Source of the DNA: G963668605 sp963793625 | GTDB taxonomy: Bacteria > Acidobacteriota > Terriglobia > Bryobacterales > Bryobacteraceae | Assembly (NCBI GenBank): GCA_963793625.1 | Contig: CAWCAT010000037.1 | Coordinates: 1-64,000, forward strand | Length of the DNA: 64,000 nucleotides | Direction of reading: 5' to 3' | Shown here: piece by piece, positions 43,126-52,375 of the stretch | Position numbering within the stretch: position 1 is the stretch's first letter | Layout: each line of letters begins with the position of its first letter | Notes under the pieces: model-generated | Told to the model about the DNA's origin: nothing | Seen by the model: the letters and a program-made list of their open reading frames with translations, nothing else | Databases searched by the model: none | Translations under genes and position numbers: made by a program

Positions 43126-43550
43126 ATGGATCAAATTGCGGCGGAAGTTCTAAGCGTGCTGATGCGGTGGATGCACATCGCCTCCATGGCGCTGCTGATC
43201 GGCGGCGCCGCGTTCCTGCGGTTGATCGTGCGGCCGGGAATTGCACGGTCCCCGGAACCGGACGCGCTTGTCTCGCGTTTCGCTGCCGGCTTCAAGCCGC
43301 TCGTGTTCGCGGCTGTAGTGGGAATTGTCGGGTCGGGGATTTTCAACCTCTTCGCCCGCCCGGGACACACGAAGTTCTATCACATGTTATTCGGTATAAA
43401 GATGTTGCTCGCCGCGCACGTATTCGCTGCCGGCTTCCTGATGGTGAAGTCGGGTACCTCAGCGGAAAACTTCTTCCGCCGCGCACCGGTGTCTTCATCT
43501 CCGGCGTCGCGATCATCCTGATATCCGCCTACCTGAGGAGGATCTTCTGA
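43126..43550 (+). CDS. Small CopD-like integral membrane protein, frameshifted once
   Basis: About 141 residues with four hydrophobic segments: RWMHIASMALLIGGAAFL, FKPLVFAAVVGIVGSGIFNL, FGIKMLLAAHVFAAGFLMV and, after an indel near 43468, GVFISGVAIILISAYLRRI. The first helix with W-x-H-I and the later GIKMLLAAHVF resemble the CopD/DUF family of copper-resistance-related membrane proteins, which carry conserved His. Function here is unproven. It ends two bases before ygfZ, so the two are co-transcribed. Confidence 0.65.
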
Positions 43551-43551
43551 C

Positions 43552-44466
43552 ATGACGCCCGGCTACCGCGCGTTGCGTGATTCGTTTGCCGCCATTGACC
43601 TCAGTGCGCGGGGGCGCATTCGCATTACCGGCGAAGACCGCGTGCGCCTGCTGCACGCCATGGCAAGCAACGATATCCAGCACCTCGCCGCAGGCTCGGG
43701 CCGCTACACCTTCTTTCTGACCGCCCAGGGCCGTATCCTTTGCGACTCAATCGTGCTCGCCTTCGACGACTACTTGCTCCTCTCCACCGAACCGGAAGCA
43801 CGTCAGCTCCTCTACGAGCACATGGACAAATACATCATCGCGGACGACGTCACGCTCGAGGACGTGACGGACACCACCGTGGAGATCGCGGTGGAAGGTC
43901 CGGCCGCCGATCCGCCGGTTGCCCTCTCACCCGATCTCTACGCCCATGCAGCCTGGGACGCCGCGACGGTGGTGCGTGAAACCGCGACCGGACAGTCCGG
44001 CTGGCGTGTGATCGCGGCTGCCGGCGCTGTTCCGAGTCTCGGCGCATCGCCGGCCACTTCAGACGATACCCGTTCCGTGCGCATCGAGAACGGCGTCCCG
44101 CGCTTCCCTGAAGACTTCAACGAACGCCACCTCGCGCACGAAACGCAACTCCTTCATGCAGTGAGCTTCGACAAGGGCTGCTACCTGGGGCAGGAGATCG
44201 TCGAGCGCGTGCGCTCCCGTGGCGGCGTACACCGCTTTCTGATGCGCATCGCCGCCCCCTCCGCGCTCCCAGCGGGCACGAAGCTCACGGCCGCGGGAAA
44301 CGACGCGGGCGAGGTCACCTCAATGGTGTTCTCTCCCGCTCTGGGCCGCGCAGCCGGCTTCGCTTACGTCCGCACCGGACAGGTTCCGGCTGGCACGCCC
44401 CTCGCCGCCGGAGAGGTCCCAGTGGACCTGCTGAGCGGTCCCGTAACGGTAGCTCAGCATCTGTAA
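43552..44466 (+). CDS. ygfZ: Folate-binding YgfZ/GcvT-like protein
   Basis: An intact 304-residue protein. FAAIDLSARGRIRITGEDRV and LLHAMASNDIQHLAAGSG are the aminomethyltransferase-fold start. HAVSFDKGCYLGQEIVERVRSRG contains the family signature KGCYxGQE with its invariant Cys. YgfZ proteins bind folate and help maintain iron-sulfur enzymes; they are not glycine-cleavage enzymes. The start is coupled to the CopD-like gene. Confidence 0.88.
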   Translation: MTPGYRALRDSFAAIDLSARGRIRITGEDRVRLLHAMASNDIQHLAAGSGRYTFFLTAQGRILCDSIVLAFDDYLLLSTEPEARQLLYEHMDKYIIADDVTLEDVTDTTVEIAVEGPAADPPVALSPDLYAHAAWDAATVVRETATGQSGWRVIAAAGAVPSLGASPATSDDTRSVRIENGVPRFPEDFNERHLAHETQLLHAVSFDKGCYLGQEIVERVRSRGGVHRFLMRIAAPSALPAGTKLTAAGNDAGEVTSMVFSPALGRAAGFAYVRTGQVPAGTPLAAGEVPVDLLSGPVTVAQHL

Positions 44467-44558
44467 CGTAACCTCACGCGACATTTCGATAGTGACACTC
44501 CGATTAGTGACTCAAGCCGCTGTAACGCGCTATCGTGGCCAATAGGACAGACTTACGC

Positions 44559-45947
44559 ATGCGCATCCAATTCGATGACACGAACCTGATGGCTGAAATG
44601 GTGGGCGACGTTCACGGCGTCACCCGCCAGGAGCTCAAACAGCACGCGCCCAAAGCAAAGGAAGCGCTGGCCGGCTTCAAGAGCCTTGTGGAAGACGGTT
44701 CCATCGGCTTCCCTCACCTGCCCTTCCAGAACCAGCTTGCGAAGGAAATCCTGGCGTACGCCGGCGATGTCAGCGGCTCATATGACACCGTGTGCGTCGT
44801 GGGCATCGGCGGCAGCGCCCTCGGCGTCTGGGCTCTCGATTGCGCCCTGCACGGCCCGCACCCGGTTCAGCCCCGTTTCTCGACCAAGAACCCGCGCCTG
44901 GTGATTCTCGACAACGTCGATCCGTCGTTTACCGCGCTCGCGCTCGAATCCATGAACGCGAAGAGGACGCTGGTGGTCGTGATCGCGAAATCCGGCTCCA
45001 CGGCAGAGACCATCGCCACGTTCCTGATCGTTCGCGAGTGGATGCGCAAGAAGGTCGGACGCAAGTTTTATAAGCGCATCGTCGCGGTCACCAGCGAGGG
45101 AAAAGGCGATCTCTATGAGTTGGCCACTCGGGAGGAGTACCGCACGTTCTTCATCCCCGCCAACGTGGGCGGGCGCTTCAGCGTTCTCTCGCCGGTCGGC
45201 ATGGTTCCCGCGGCACTCGCAGGCATCGATATACGGAAGGTATTCAAGGGCGCGGCCGCGATAACGCACCAGTGCTGGCAGCCCGACCTCAAGACCAACA
45301 TCGCGCTGCGCGCCGCGCTGGTGCACTGGTTGGCACTCGTCGCGAAGGATAAGCCGATTCAGGTCGCCTTCCCTTACTCCAACCTGCTGTGGGGCACAGC
45401 GTTCTGGTTCCGCCAACTATGGGCCGAATCGCTCGGTAAGGCGAAGACGCGTGACGGCCAATTCGTCAACATCGGTCAAACGCCCGTAGCCGCGCTTGGC
45501 GCCACCGATCAGCACTCCCAGGTGCAGCTCTACATCGAAGGCCCGAACGACAAGATCCACACCTTCTGGACCGTCGCGAAGCACCGGGACACGGGGAAGA
45601 TTCCCAAAGCAGGGTTGAAGCTCGAGGCCTTTGACTACCTCGGCGGGCAGACGCTGGCGAAGCTGCTGGACGCCGAGCAGCGCTCCACCGCTGCGGCCCT
45701 CGTCGAGACCGGACGCCCGAACTGTACATTTACCCTCGACCGCGTGGATGAAGAGCACCTTGGCGCGTTCTTCCAACTTCTCGAATTTGAGACTGCTTTC
45801 ACGGGCGAGCTGCTCAACATCAACGCGTTCGACCAGGAAGGCGTAGAGCTCGGAAAGCGCTTCACATATGGCCTGATGGGCCGCAAGAACTTCTCCGATT
45901 TCGCGACCCGTTTCAAGGACTACGAGAAGATCCGCGAGAAAGTCTGA
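44559..45947 (+). CDS. pgi: Glucose-6-phosphate isomerase
   Basis: An intact protein of about 462 residues, a shorter form common in several bacterial phyla. VVGIGGSALGVWALDCAL, VVVIAKSGSTAETIATFLIV (phosphate loop), FSVLSPVGMVPAALAGIDI, and TDQHSQVQLYIEGPNDK, which includes the catalytic Glu/His neighbourhood, are the PGI signatures. It interconverts glucose and fructose 6-phosphate in glycolysis and supplies the precursor for the glmM product. The start is ATG 44559 (MRIQFDDTN); a GTG at 44535 is the alternative. It is followed by a strong hairpin. Confidence 0.92.
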   Translation: MRIQFDDTNLMAEMVGDVHGVTRQELKQHAPKAKEALAGFKSLVEDGSIGFPHLPFQNQLAKEILAYAGDVSGSYDTVCVVGIGGSALGVWALDCALHGPHPVQPRFSTKNPRLVILDNVDPSFTALALESMNAKRTLVVVIAKSGSTAETIATFLIVREWMRKKVGRKFYKRIVAVTSEGKGDLYELATREEYRTFFIPANVGGRFSVLSPVGMVPAALAGIDIRKVFKGAAAITHQCWQPDLKTNIALRAALVHWLALVAKDKPIQVAFPYSNLLWGTAFWFRQLWAESLGKAKTRDGQFVNIGQTPVAALGATDQHSQVQLYIEGPNDKIHTFWTVAKHRDTGKIPKAGLKLEAFDYLGGQTLAKLLDAEQRSTAAALVETGRPNCTFTLDRVDEEHLGAFFQLLEFETAFTGELLNINAFDQEGVELGKRFTYGLMGRKNFSDFATRFKDYEKIREKV

Positions 45948-45967
45948 ACCACCGCGAATTTCCGGGG

Positions 45968-45990
45968 GGGGGACACGCCCAGCATGTCCC
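45968..45990 (+). terminator. Hairpin after pgi within a G/C tract
   Basis: GGGGACA, a 9-base loop, then TGTCCCC, beginning inside a 9-G run. It probably ends the pgi transcript. The homopolymer itself may be miscounted. Confidence 0.6.
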
Positions 45991-46136
45991 CTCCCATCTC
46001 CCCCACACTCCTCCCTCTTCTCCCTCCGGACACCCGCTTCCTTGACTGGAATTCCGCCGTCGATTGGGCGTATACTGCCTGAGTCGGCTGGGCCTAATTT
46101 CGCTCGTTGCCCATAGAACTGCTTTCACGGAGCACG

Positions 46137-46346
46137 ATGAGGAATCATATCGAGCCATTCGCCCTCCAGATCTTCCGGAGGTTCAAGGGTGGCGAATCCA
46201 TTGAGGTACTTTCGTCTTGCCTGGGCATCCCCGAGCATCGCGTACGTCAGCGGATCCGGGTAGCTTCGCTTTACCATGCGCGTCAGAACGGGCATTCGGG
46301 CGCAACGGTGCGAACCGCGCCGCCGGATGGCGCCTTTGCGTCTTAG
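46137..46346 (+). CDS. Small helix-turn-helix-like protein of unknown role
   Basis: About 69 residues from the ATG at 46137 (MRNHIEPFALQIFRRFKGGE). SIEVLSSCLGIPEHRVRQRIRVASLYHAR looks like a helix-turn-helix of the sigma-region-4 or small regulator kind. An in-frame ATG at 46107 would extend it. It sits 21 bases before the GNAT gene. No family is recognised with confidence. Confidence 0.5.
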   Translation: MRNHIEPFALQIFRRFKGGESIEVLSSCLGIPEHRVRQRIRVASLYHARQNGHSGATVRTAPPDGAFAS

Positions 46347-46367
46347 GCACACCGTCGGCGGGATTCG

Positions 46368-47282
46368 ATGCTGATCCGGCCGGAAGCGCCGCCTGACTAT
46401 CCAGCAATCGCCGCGCTTCACGCATACGCCTTTGGCAACCGCGCCGCCGAGGCCGCCATCGTCGCCCTGCGCCGCCAATCGCCCGCATACGACCCCGAGT
46501 TGTCGCTCGTCGCGATCTCCGAAAGCCGCATCGCCGGCCACCTCCTGCTCGCGCCGTGCATCATCCGCCTTCTCGATCAGGATGTCCGTGCTGTAAATCT
46601 CGCGCCGATCGCCGTGGACCCCGAACGACAGCGTCAAGGAATCGGCTGCGCATTGATTACCGAAGCTCACACGGTAGCGCGCGCAAAGGGGCACGCCGTT
46701 TCGTTCCTGCTCGGCCATGCCGGCTACTACTCGCGGCTTGGCTACATCCCCGACGCGTACGGCTCATCTTTCGCGGAGGTGTCGGCACTTCCCCACGCGG
46801 GCTATGCGATCCACCGCCGTGCTCTGGATTCCGGAGATTTCCCCGCCCTGCGCGCTCTTTGGCGAACCGAGGAGGCCGCCGTCGATTTCGCCATCGATCC
46901 AGGCGCGGATCCGCTCGAGTGGTTGAGCCCGAATCCAGCGGTGCAGGCCTGCGTCTACACCGCTGCGGGCGAAGTGGTCGGCTACACGCGGGTTCACACC
47001 GCAGAACCGCACAGCCCACGCGCCTTTTTGGCGCGCGACGAGCGCGCGGCCCTGGCGATTGCGCGGATGCTTGCCCAGGACGCCCCAGGGGCTAAACTCA
47101 TTCTGCCGCTGCACCCGTATTCCCGCTCTGCGCGCGCCTTCAAAGCGCACTGCGAACCCTGGGAGGCCGGCATGGCCTTCGGTTTCGCGCCCAGCCCGCT
47201 CGAAGATTACCTCGCACAAGTCCAATCCGGCCGGCGCATGCCCGGACGGCCGGTCTGGCCGGTGTGCTTCGACCTGGCCTGA
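46368..47282 (+). CDS. GNAT N-acetyltransferase with C-terminal extension (Eis-like layout)
   Basis: An intact 304-residue protein. The GNAT core has IRPEAPPDYPAIAALHAYAF, NLAPIAVDPERQRQGIGCALI (acetyl-CoA loop), and FLLGHAGYYSRLGYIPDAY. The second half (ALWRTEEAAVDFAIDP, VVGYTRVHT, LILPLHPYS) forms a further, less conserved domain, as in two-domain GNAT proteins. Substrate unknown. It converges with a second GNAT gene. Confidence 0.82.
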   Translation: MLIRPEAPPDYPAIAALHAYAFGNRAAEAAIVALRRQSPAYDPELSLVAISESRIAGHLLLAPCIIRLLDQDVRAVNLAPIAVDPERQRQGIGCALITEAHTVARAKGHAVSFLLGHAGYYSRLGYIPDAYGSSFAEVSALPHAGYAIHRRALDSGDFPALRALWRTEEAAVDFAIDPGADPLEWLSPNPAVQACVYTAAGEVVGYTRVHTAEPHSPRAFLARDERAALAIARMLAQDAPGAKLILPLHPYSRSARAFKAHCEPWEAGMAFGFAPSPLEDYLAQVQSGRRMPGRPVWPVCFDLA

Positions 47283-47289
47283 CACGCCC

Positions 47290-47703
47290 TCAATGCAGTT
47301 CGTCTTCCGCGCGCAGGATCCATGCGGAGTCGTGGCCGCTGAATCCGACGCGCGGATAATAGTCCACCGCTTTCGGCGCGGCCAGAAGTACGATGTACGT
47401 CTCCGGCCCGCCCTCCTCCCGTGTCCGCCGGATCAATTCGCGCCCGATTCCGCGACGCTGGTGCGAGGCGCGCACCGCGAGGTCGGAGAGATACGTGACA
47501 TACGCGAAATCGGAGAAGGAACGCGAGATGCCGACCAGCAAATCGCCTTCCCAGGCAGTGACTATGAGGTTCGCGTGCTGCAGCATCGCAGCCATGCGGG
47601 CGCGATCGTGAACGGGCCGCCGTTCGCCGAGCGTGGACGCCTCATACAATTCGATGACGGCGTCCAGGTCCACATCATACTTGCCGGTACGGTACTCGAT
47701 CAT
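47290..47703 (-). CDS. GNAT family N-acetyltransferase
   Basis: An intact 137-residue GNAT protein. AWEGDLLVGISRSFSDFAYVTYLSDLAV is the central sheet, HQRRGIGRELIRRTREEGG the acetyl-CoA-binding Q/RxxGxG/A loop, and YPRVGFSGHDSAWIL the C-terminal strand. Substrate unknown. It is separated by eight bases from the end of glnE and on the same strand, so read-through is possible. Confidence 0.85.
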   Translation of the reverse strand: MIEYRTGKYDVDLDAVIELYEASTLGERRPVHDRARMAAMLQHANLIVTAWEGDLLVGISRSFSDFAYVTYLSDLAVRASHQRRGIGRELIRRTREEGGPETYIVLLAAPKAVDYYPRVGFSGHDSAWILRAEDELH

Positions 47704-47710
47704 GCGCGCA

Positions 47711-50605
47711 TTACACCTTGAACAGCCGATCGAAAAACTCGCGCGTCCGCTGCCTGCATCTGCGCCAGTTCAACGTCCAGCGTCTGATCGTGCAGGTACT
47801 CGGGCGTCCAGCGCCGCACCAGCGCGTCCAAAATCTCGAGCTGCCCGGCAGCGGTGGGAAGGCGCCCTCCGCATGGCCGCTCGAGACGCGCAGCCCGTGG
47901 TCGACGGCTCGATAGAACGTCGCCGCATCGCGCAGAAAGTCCGCGTCGGGCCGTTCCAGGTGGCCCATCTTTTCGATCACGTCGATGCGCGCGGGCGTGT
48001 TCAGCACCTTATAGAAAATGCCGGCGCCTTTCAGCCGCAGATACATCAGCGAGAAATCGATATCGTAATATCCGCCGCGCCCCGCCTTCAAGGGATTCTC
48101 GCCGCCCTGCTCCTTCTCGAGCCTCAGCCGCATCTGCGCGAGCTGCTTCCGCGACCGTCCGCTCTGCCCGTAACGCCGCCAGTCCACCTCCTGGAGCTCA
48201 TTGAGAAACCGCGTGCCGCCTCCACATCGCCCGCCACGGCGCGCACTTCATGTAGCTGATGCCTTCCCACGCCTCGCCTGGTTCGCGAAGTAGTTCTTGT
48301 AACCGGCCTCGGTCTGCACCAGCGGCCCTCGCGTCCGTTCGGCCGCAACCGCGTATCGACCGAGAACATCGTCGCCCTCGCCCGTATACGACGTGATGGA
48401 TCGCGATAATGCGCTCGGCCACCCGCGTCCAGAACAGCAGCTCCGACGCATCCCGGTCCGGCAGCACAAAGATGAGGTCCGCGTCCGATCCAAGGTCGAA
48501 TTCCCGCATCCCGAGCCGTCCCATCGTGATCACCATCATCTGGTCTGCCGGCTCATAGTCCGGCGCCGCCGGGCCGCGTGTGGCCGCCACCTGATCGACG
48601 GCCATCCGGTATGCCGCTGCGATGACGGCATCGGCCAGGTCCGACGTCGCTCCAGCGTGGTGAAAATCGGAGTCTGAAGACAGATGCTCTCGGCCTGGAT
48701 GCGGAACATCTCCCGCCGAAAGAAGCGCCGCAGTTCGCCGGCGTCCTCCATGCGCGTCAAGTCCCGATCGCAGATCCTGGCGGTCCGCCCGGCGACCCGC
48801 CGCAGTTCCTCCAGCAACTCCGGCATTGCGGATGAGCTGCTCGGCGAAGTATGGGCTGTGCTCGAAGATGTCGAATACGTGCCGCGGCCAGGGCGGATCC
48901 GTGTTCATCCAGTCCATCCAGTCCGGATGTTGCACGACTGCTCCAGGAAATGCTCGAAATGGACGCGTCCGCGGCGCAGGTTTCCGCGCGAAAGCGCTGC
49001 CGGCGAGTTCCGGCGCGCGCTGGTCCAGGAACCGGACCAGGTTGCTCGGCGGCTCGTGAGCCCGTCTCTGGTCCTCCGCTGCGGCAGGCGGCTCGCCGGC
49101 TCGTTCGACGGCGGCGGAGCGGACGTGTAATACATCGGCTGCTGAGCGTGGATGACGCGCTCGTAGATTTCCTCGACATCCTCCAGGTGCTTGTTCAATG
49201 CGCTGCAGCAGGCCTCGGCCGATGGCGCCGCGCCGATGTGCGCCGCCGGCATCTTACGCGCAAGCACGGCATGATTTCGCGGATCCCTCGGCAGAGTATG
49301 CGTCTGGCGGTCATCATAGAGTTGCAGCCGGTGCTCAGGTGCCCGCAGGAACTGGTAAGCCGAGGCCAGCCGCGAATACTCCGTATCCGACAGCAGATCC
49401 TTGTCGTGCAGCCGGGAAAGCGCCAGCATCGTCCCGCCGTGCCGCACCCAGGTTTCCCGCCCGCCATGCAATCGCTGCAGGCACTGCACCAGGAACTCGA
49501 TATCGCGAATGCCGCCCGCGCGTGAGCTTGATGTTGAATCCCTGAGACGGCCTTCGCGCGCAGCCAGCTTCTCGCTGATGCGTGCCGCGTCTCCGACGCC
49601 GCTTCCACGACGCTGAAAAGTCGAGCGTGCTCGAATAGATCAGCGGCTCCACGAACTCCAGCAGCGCCAGCCCAGGTCGCGATCGCCCGCCGAGACCCGC
49701 GCCTTGATCAGCATCTGCAGTTCCCAGTCGCGCGCCCGGTTCTGGTAATAAGTCTTCGCGCCATCGAGCGAAATCGCAACCTCGCCCAGCCGGCCGTCCG
49801 GCCGCAGCCGCAAATCCACGCGGTAGGCAGTACCCGCGGCTGTGTAGGTGGAAAGCAAGTCGGTTAGCTGGTTGGCGACCTTCTTGTAGAACTCCTTGTT
49901 CGTGACCGGCGCGGGCCCTGCGGTCTCACCGTTGTGCGTGTAGAGGAACATCAAGTCGATGTCGGAACTGTAGTTGAGCTCTTCCGGCCCCGAGTTTGCC
50001 GAGTGAAATGATCGAGAAATCTGCGTCGTCCGGCTCTCCCGTGCCGTTCCGCGAGTTCGTCGCTAATGCGCCGGTACGTGACGTCCAGAATCGTGTCAGC
50101 GACAGTCGAGAGGTCCTCGGTGATCTCCGGCAGCGAGCACAGGCCCATCACGTCGCGCGCGACGATCCGCAGGAACTGGCGCCGCCGGAACAGCCGCGAG
50201 CGTCAGCGGCGATGGGGCTCCCGGACCGGCAATCGCCAACTCCGCCTCGAGCTGTTCGCGGTACTCGTCGGCGTGCATATACCGCCGAAGGTCGCCGCGG
50301 CGCAGCAGATCCTCCGCCCAATCCGGGTGGCTGATGAGCGCTTCCGAAAGAAAACGGCTGTTCGAAAAGACGGCGACCAGCAGCGCGAGACCGTGTGATG
50401 AAGCCGCTATCCGCTCGAATGAGCCAGCCTGCTCCTGCCGGAACCGCTCCAGGAACAACAGTGCCTGGTCGGGGTCAGGCGAGGCCGCGAGCAATGAATG
50501 AATCTGCGACTGCCAATCATTCCGAAGGCCAGCCGTAACCCGGGCAAGGCTGTCGAACGCGCGGCCCGCGTCACGGAAATCGATTTCGCCGGAGAATGGG
50601 GACAT
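47711..50605 (-). CDS. glnE: Bifunctional glutamine synthetase adenylyltransferase/deadenylase, heavily frameshifted
   Basis: Controls glutamine synthetase by adding or removing AMP in response to nitrogen. The N-terminal segment is DFRDAGRAFDSLARVTAG. The first nucleotidyltransferase domain has ISLGKLGGEELNYSSDIDL and RVDLRLRPDGRLGEVAISL, followed by FNIKLTRGGIRDIEFLVQ. The second has ITMGRLGMREFDLGSDADL, VDTRLRPNGREG, and the C-terminal GGYYDIDFSLMYLRLKGAG. More than ten indels are crossed over about 965 codons, but every catalytic block is present. A -10 (TATAAT) lies just upstream, and the mobile element at 50654 has inserted at or near its -35 position. Confidence 0.88.
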
Positions 50606-50620
50606 AGCGGGCGCTAATGA

Positions 50621-50649
50621 ATTATAACCCGCGTCCCCTGCGATGCCGC
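50621..50649 (-). promoter_or_regulatory. glnE promoter, -35 side interrupted by mobile element
   Basis: TATAAT on the minus strand at 50621-50626 lies 16 bases from the glnE ATG. The hexamer 17 bases upstream (GCGGCA, 50644-50649) is a poor -35 and overlaps the target duplication of the element, so any upstream contacts have been replaced by element DNA. Confidence 0.45.
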
Positions 50650-50653
50650 CGCT
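50647..50653. repeat. Target site duplication, left copy
   Basis: CGCCGCT directly abuts the left inverted repeat. The same seven bases abut the right end at 55508-55514. Counting a shared C makes it eight. Confidence 0.8.
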
Positions 50654-50677
50654 GGTAGTGTCCTAAATCTGTGTTGA
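50654..50677 (+). repeat. Left terminal inverted repeat of mobile element
   Basis: 24 bases beginning GGTAGTGTCC and ending GTGTTGA. They are the exact reverse complement of 55484-55507. Confidence 0.9.
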
Positions 50678-50690
50678 CCGGAAATCTCAG

Positions 50691-50710
50691 CAAAGAAGGG
50701 CTTTAGCCCT
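50691..50710 (-). terminator. Terminator at left end of element
   Basis: On the minus strand AGGGCT-AA-AGCCCT overlaps the stop of the DUF2513 gene and is followed by TCTTT, so it would stop transcription leaving the element toward glnE. Confidence 0.5.
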
Positions 50711-51065
50711 CCACCCTTATATAGCTCTTCAAAATGGCCGGGATCACCAGCTTCAGCCCTTCCAGCGTCAACCCGCCACCCGCCTTCAGGACCAGTTCCT
50801 TGCCCTTCTGCCAAAACGTGTCGTTCCGGTACGCTTCAAGGAATTCGTCTCCCACCCACGTCAGCCGTTTCGGTTTCCAGACCATTCCGTCGTGGGTGGT
50901 GAAATCAACGGCTTCGATGAGACCCGCCTCATGCATCAGGCGAACATGTGCGTAAACCTCACCCTTTGGGTGGTCGGGGATGTCTAGGTCGAAGCACCGT
51001 CCATCATCCGGCAGATCTTCCAGTTCTTTCAAAATGATTCGAACTAGATCCATGTCTCGTTTCAT
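50703..51065 (-). CDS. DUF2513 family protein
   Basis: An intact 120-residue protein. MKRDMDLVRIILKELEDLPDDG is the typical start; HVRLMHEAGLIEAVDFT is a winged-helix-like middle, and RLTWVGDEFLEAYRNDTFWQKG the conserved end. DUF2513 proteins occur in phages, prophages and mobile islands; no activity is established. It follows the zinc-ribbon gene by nine bases on the same strand. The last 50 residues resemble the C-terminus of the protein at 52376-53014. Confidence 0.8.
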   Translation of the reverse strand: MKRDMDLVRIILKELEDLPDDGRCFDLDIPDHPKGEVYAHVRLMHEAGLIEAVDFTTHDGMVWKPKRLTWVGDEFLEAYRNDTFWQKGKELVLKAGGGLTLEGLKLVIPAILKSYIRVEG

Positions 51066-51074
51066 CTCTGATCC

Positions 51075-51621
51075 TCAAAAAGCGGTGATCTGATCCAGAC
51101 GGTACGTATGGGGCCAGTGCGTGTGCCTTGAACTTCCAAGTCTCCCCTGCGCTCAAACCTCCCTGATTCGCCAGTGCTGTCCCAACCACATCTCCCGTTA
51201 CGTCGAACAGTTTGAACGTGACCTGGACATAGCTGAAGTTTTTGCCGCAGTTGTTCATGACGGACCCGGTGACTGTGGTGCTCATCGAATCCACTTCACC
51301 GTTGTCACCCACAACGGAAAGACATGATTTGGTGCGGGACGGAACGATTGGAGCGGATGTGGTATCGGCAACGGACGGAGTTGAAGCCGTGCTCCTCCTG
51401 TTTGCCCGACCGCTGATCATCTCCATGATGACCAACCCGACAAACCCAAGGACAACGAAAAACAGAAGCAGGATGAAGATGTTTTTCAGCCTGACAACGG
51501 GTTGCTTCTTGGGAACGGGTTGAACGAGCGGCGGTGGAACCGGGGCATTCGCCGGGTTTCCACATTTTTCACAGAACTTCGCCGCCTCTGAGAGTTGGGT
51601 ACCGCATGATGGGCAGTACAT
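51075..51621 (-). CDS. Zinc-ribbon, single-helix membrane protein with FxLYD-like domain, frameshifted at end
   Basis: MYCPSCGTQLSEAAKFCEKCG is a double-CxxC zinc ribbon. A Pro-rich linker is followed by the helix IFILLLFFVVLGFVGLVIM and a Ser/Thr linker. The extracytoplasmic domain has TVTGSVMNNCGKNFSYVQVTF and GTALANQGGLSAGETWKFKA, the FxLYD beta-sandwich pattern. An indel near 51108 changes the end; the restored reading closes LDQITAF at the TGA at 51075-51077. The function is unknown; this architecture is common in bacteria and phage-carried genes. It is followed closely by the DUF2513 gene. Confidence 0.7.
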
Positions 51622-51730
51622 GTAGTTGTCCTGAACGGACACGATACTCCCGTCCGGGAGCGGTTGGCAAGAGCCTGTGCGACACAACAGGGAGTCTTGT
51701 TGAATTGCGGGAATTGTGTGAAACAATTAG

Positions 51731-51922
51731 ATGAAGGACGGTCTTCCGATCATGCCAACAGTCGAAGAGATGATGGCTTGGGATTCCTGGGACTGGCATG
51801 AACACGACATGAAGCCCCACGGGAACTTCACCCGGCTCGAAAAGCTCTCACAGGAACTCACGGCAGAAGCGGATCAGGAGTACCAGAAGGATCGTTCGTT
51901 GCCTGTTGACGGAGATCAATGA
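51731..51922 (+). CDS. Small unknown protein in mobile element
   Basis: 63 codons, MKDGLPIMPTVEEMMAWDSW and on to an acidic, helix-prone end. An internal ATG at 51752 is an alternative start. It is the only plus-strand frame in the left half of the element, and its 3' end overlaps the neighbouring minus-strand gene by about 65 bases. Not recognised. Confidence 0.4.
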   Translation: MKDGLPIMPTVEEMMAWDSWDWHEHDMKPHGNFTRLEKLSQELTAEADQEYQKDRSLPVDGDQ

Positions 51923-52342
51923 TCCGGCTCATCCGCTCATCCAGATTTTCCGAACTGTATGCCACGCCAATCACGGCCCGGATCTGCTGAGATTGCAGTG
52001 TTCGAGCCAGCAATCGAACGCTTCCTTGTTCCAACGCCGATTGCCGAACTTCCGGTTCATCCATTGCTGAACGATGTTGATCTGGTGCTGCCGTTCGGCC
52101 ATCTTGGGGTCAACCGATGCCAAGACCTTCTGACGCAAGATTCCGCAGAGGTATTGCAAACGTTGTGCTTCTGCCGTGGTTTTGTTCAGCAGTCGATCAC
52201 TGGTGAGTTCGATGGCTTCGATGATGGTGGCAGCGGAATGTGTCTTGCCACGGTTCTCCAGATGCTTCCGCACCTTTTCTGACGGCGGTTCATCGAACCA
52301 GTATTGCCATGCCTCTACCGGAGAATCGCCAATGTACGGCAT
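51858..52342 (-). CDS. Unknown protein in mobile element, frameshifted once
   Basis: MPYIGDSPVEAWQYWFDEPP starts the protein. A helical middle (IIEAIELTSDRLLNKTTAEAQRL, QHQINIVQQWMNRKFGNRRW) follows. An indel near 52008 continues it as RTLQSQQIRAVIGVAYSSENLDERMSRI to a stop at 51858, about 161 residues in all. No family is recognised. The composition (Gln, Asn, Lys) differs from host genes. Confidence 0.5.
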
Positions 52343-52375
52343 ACGTCATGAAAAGATATCACACGGCGTCTGCCG

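Noticed and set aside
45961..45972. 9-G run after pgi as a G-quadruplex regulator
   Set aside because: It is a single G tract that pairs into a simple terminator hairpin, and homopolymer length is unreliable here.
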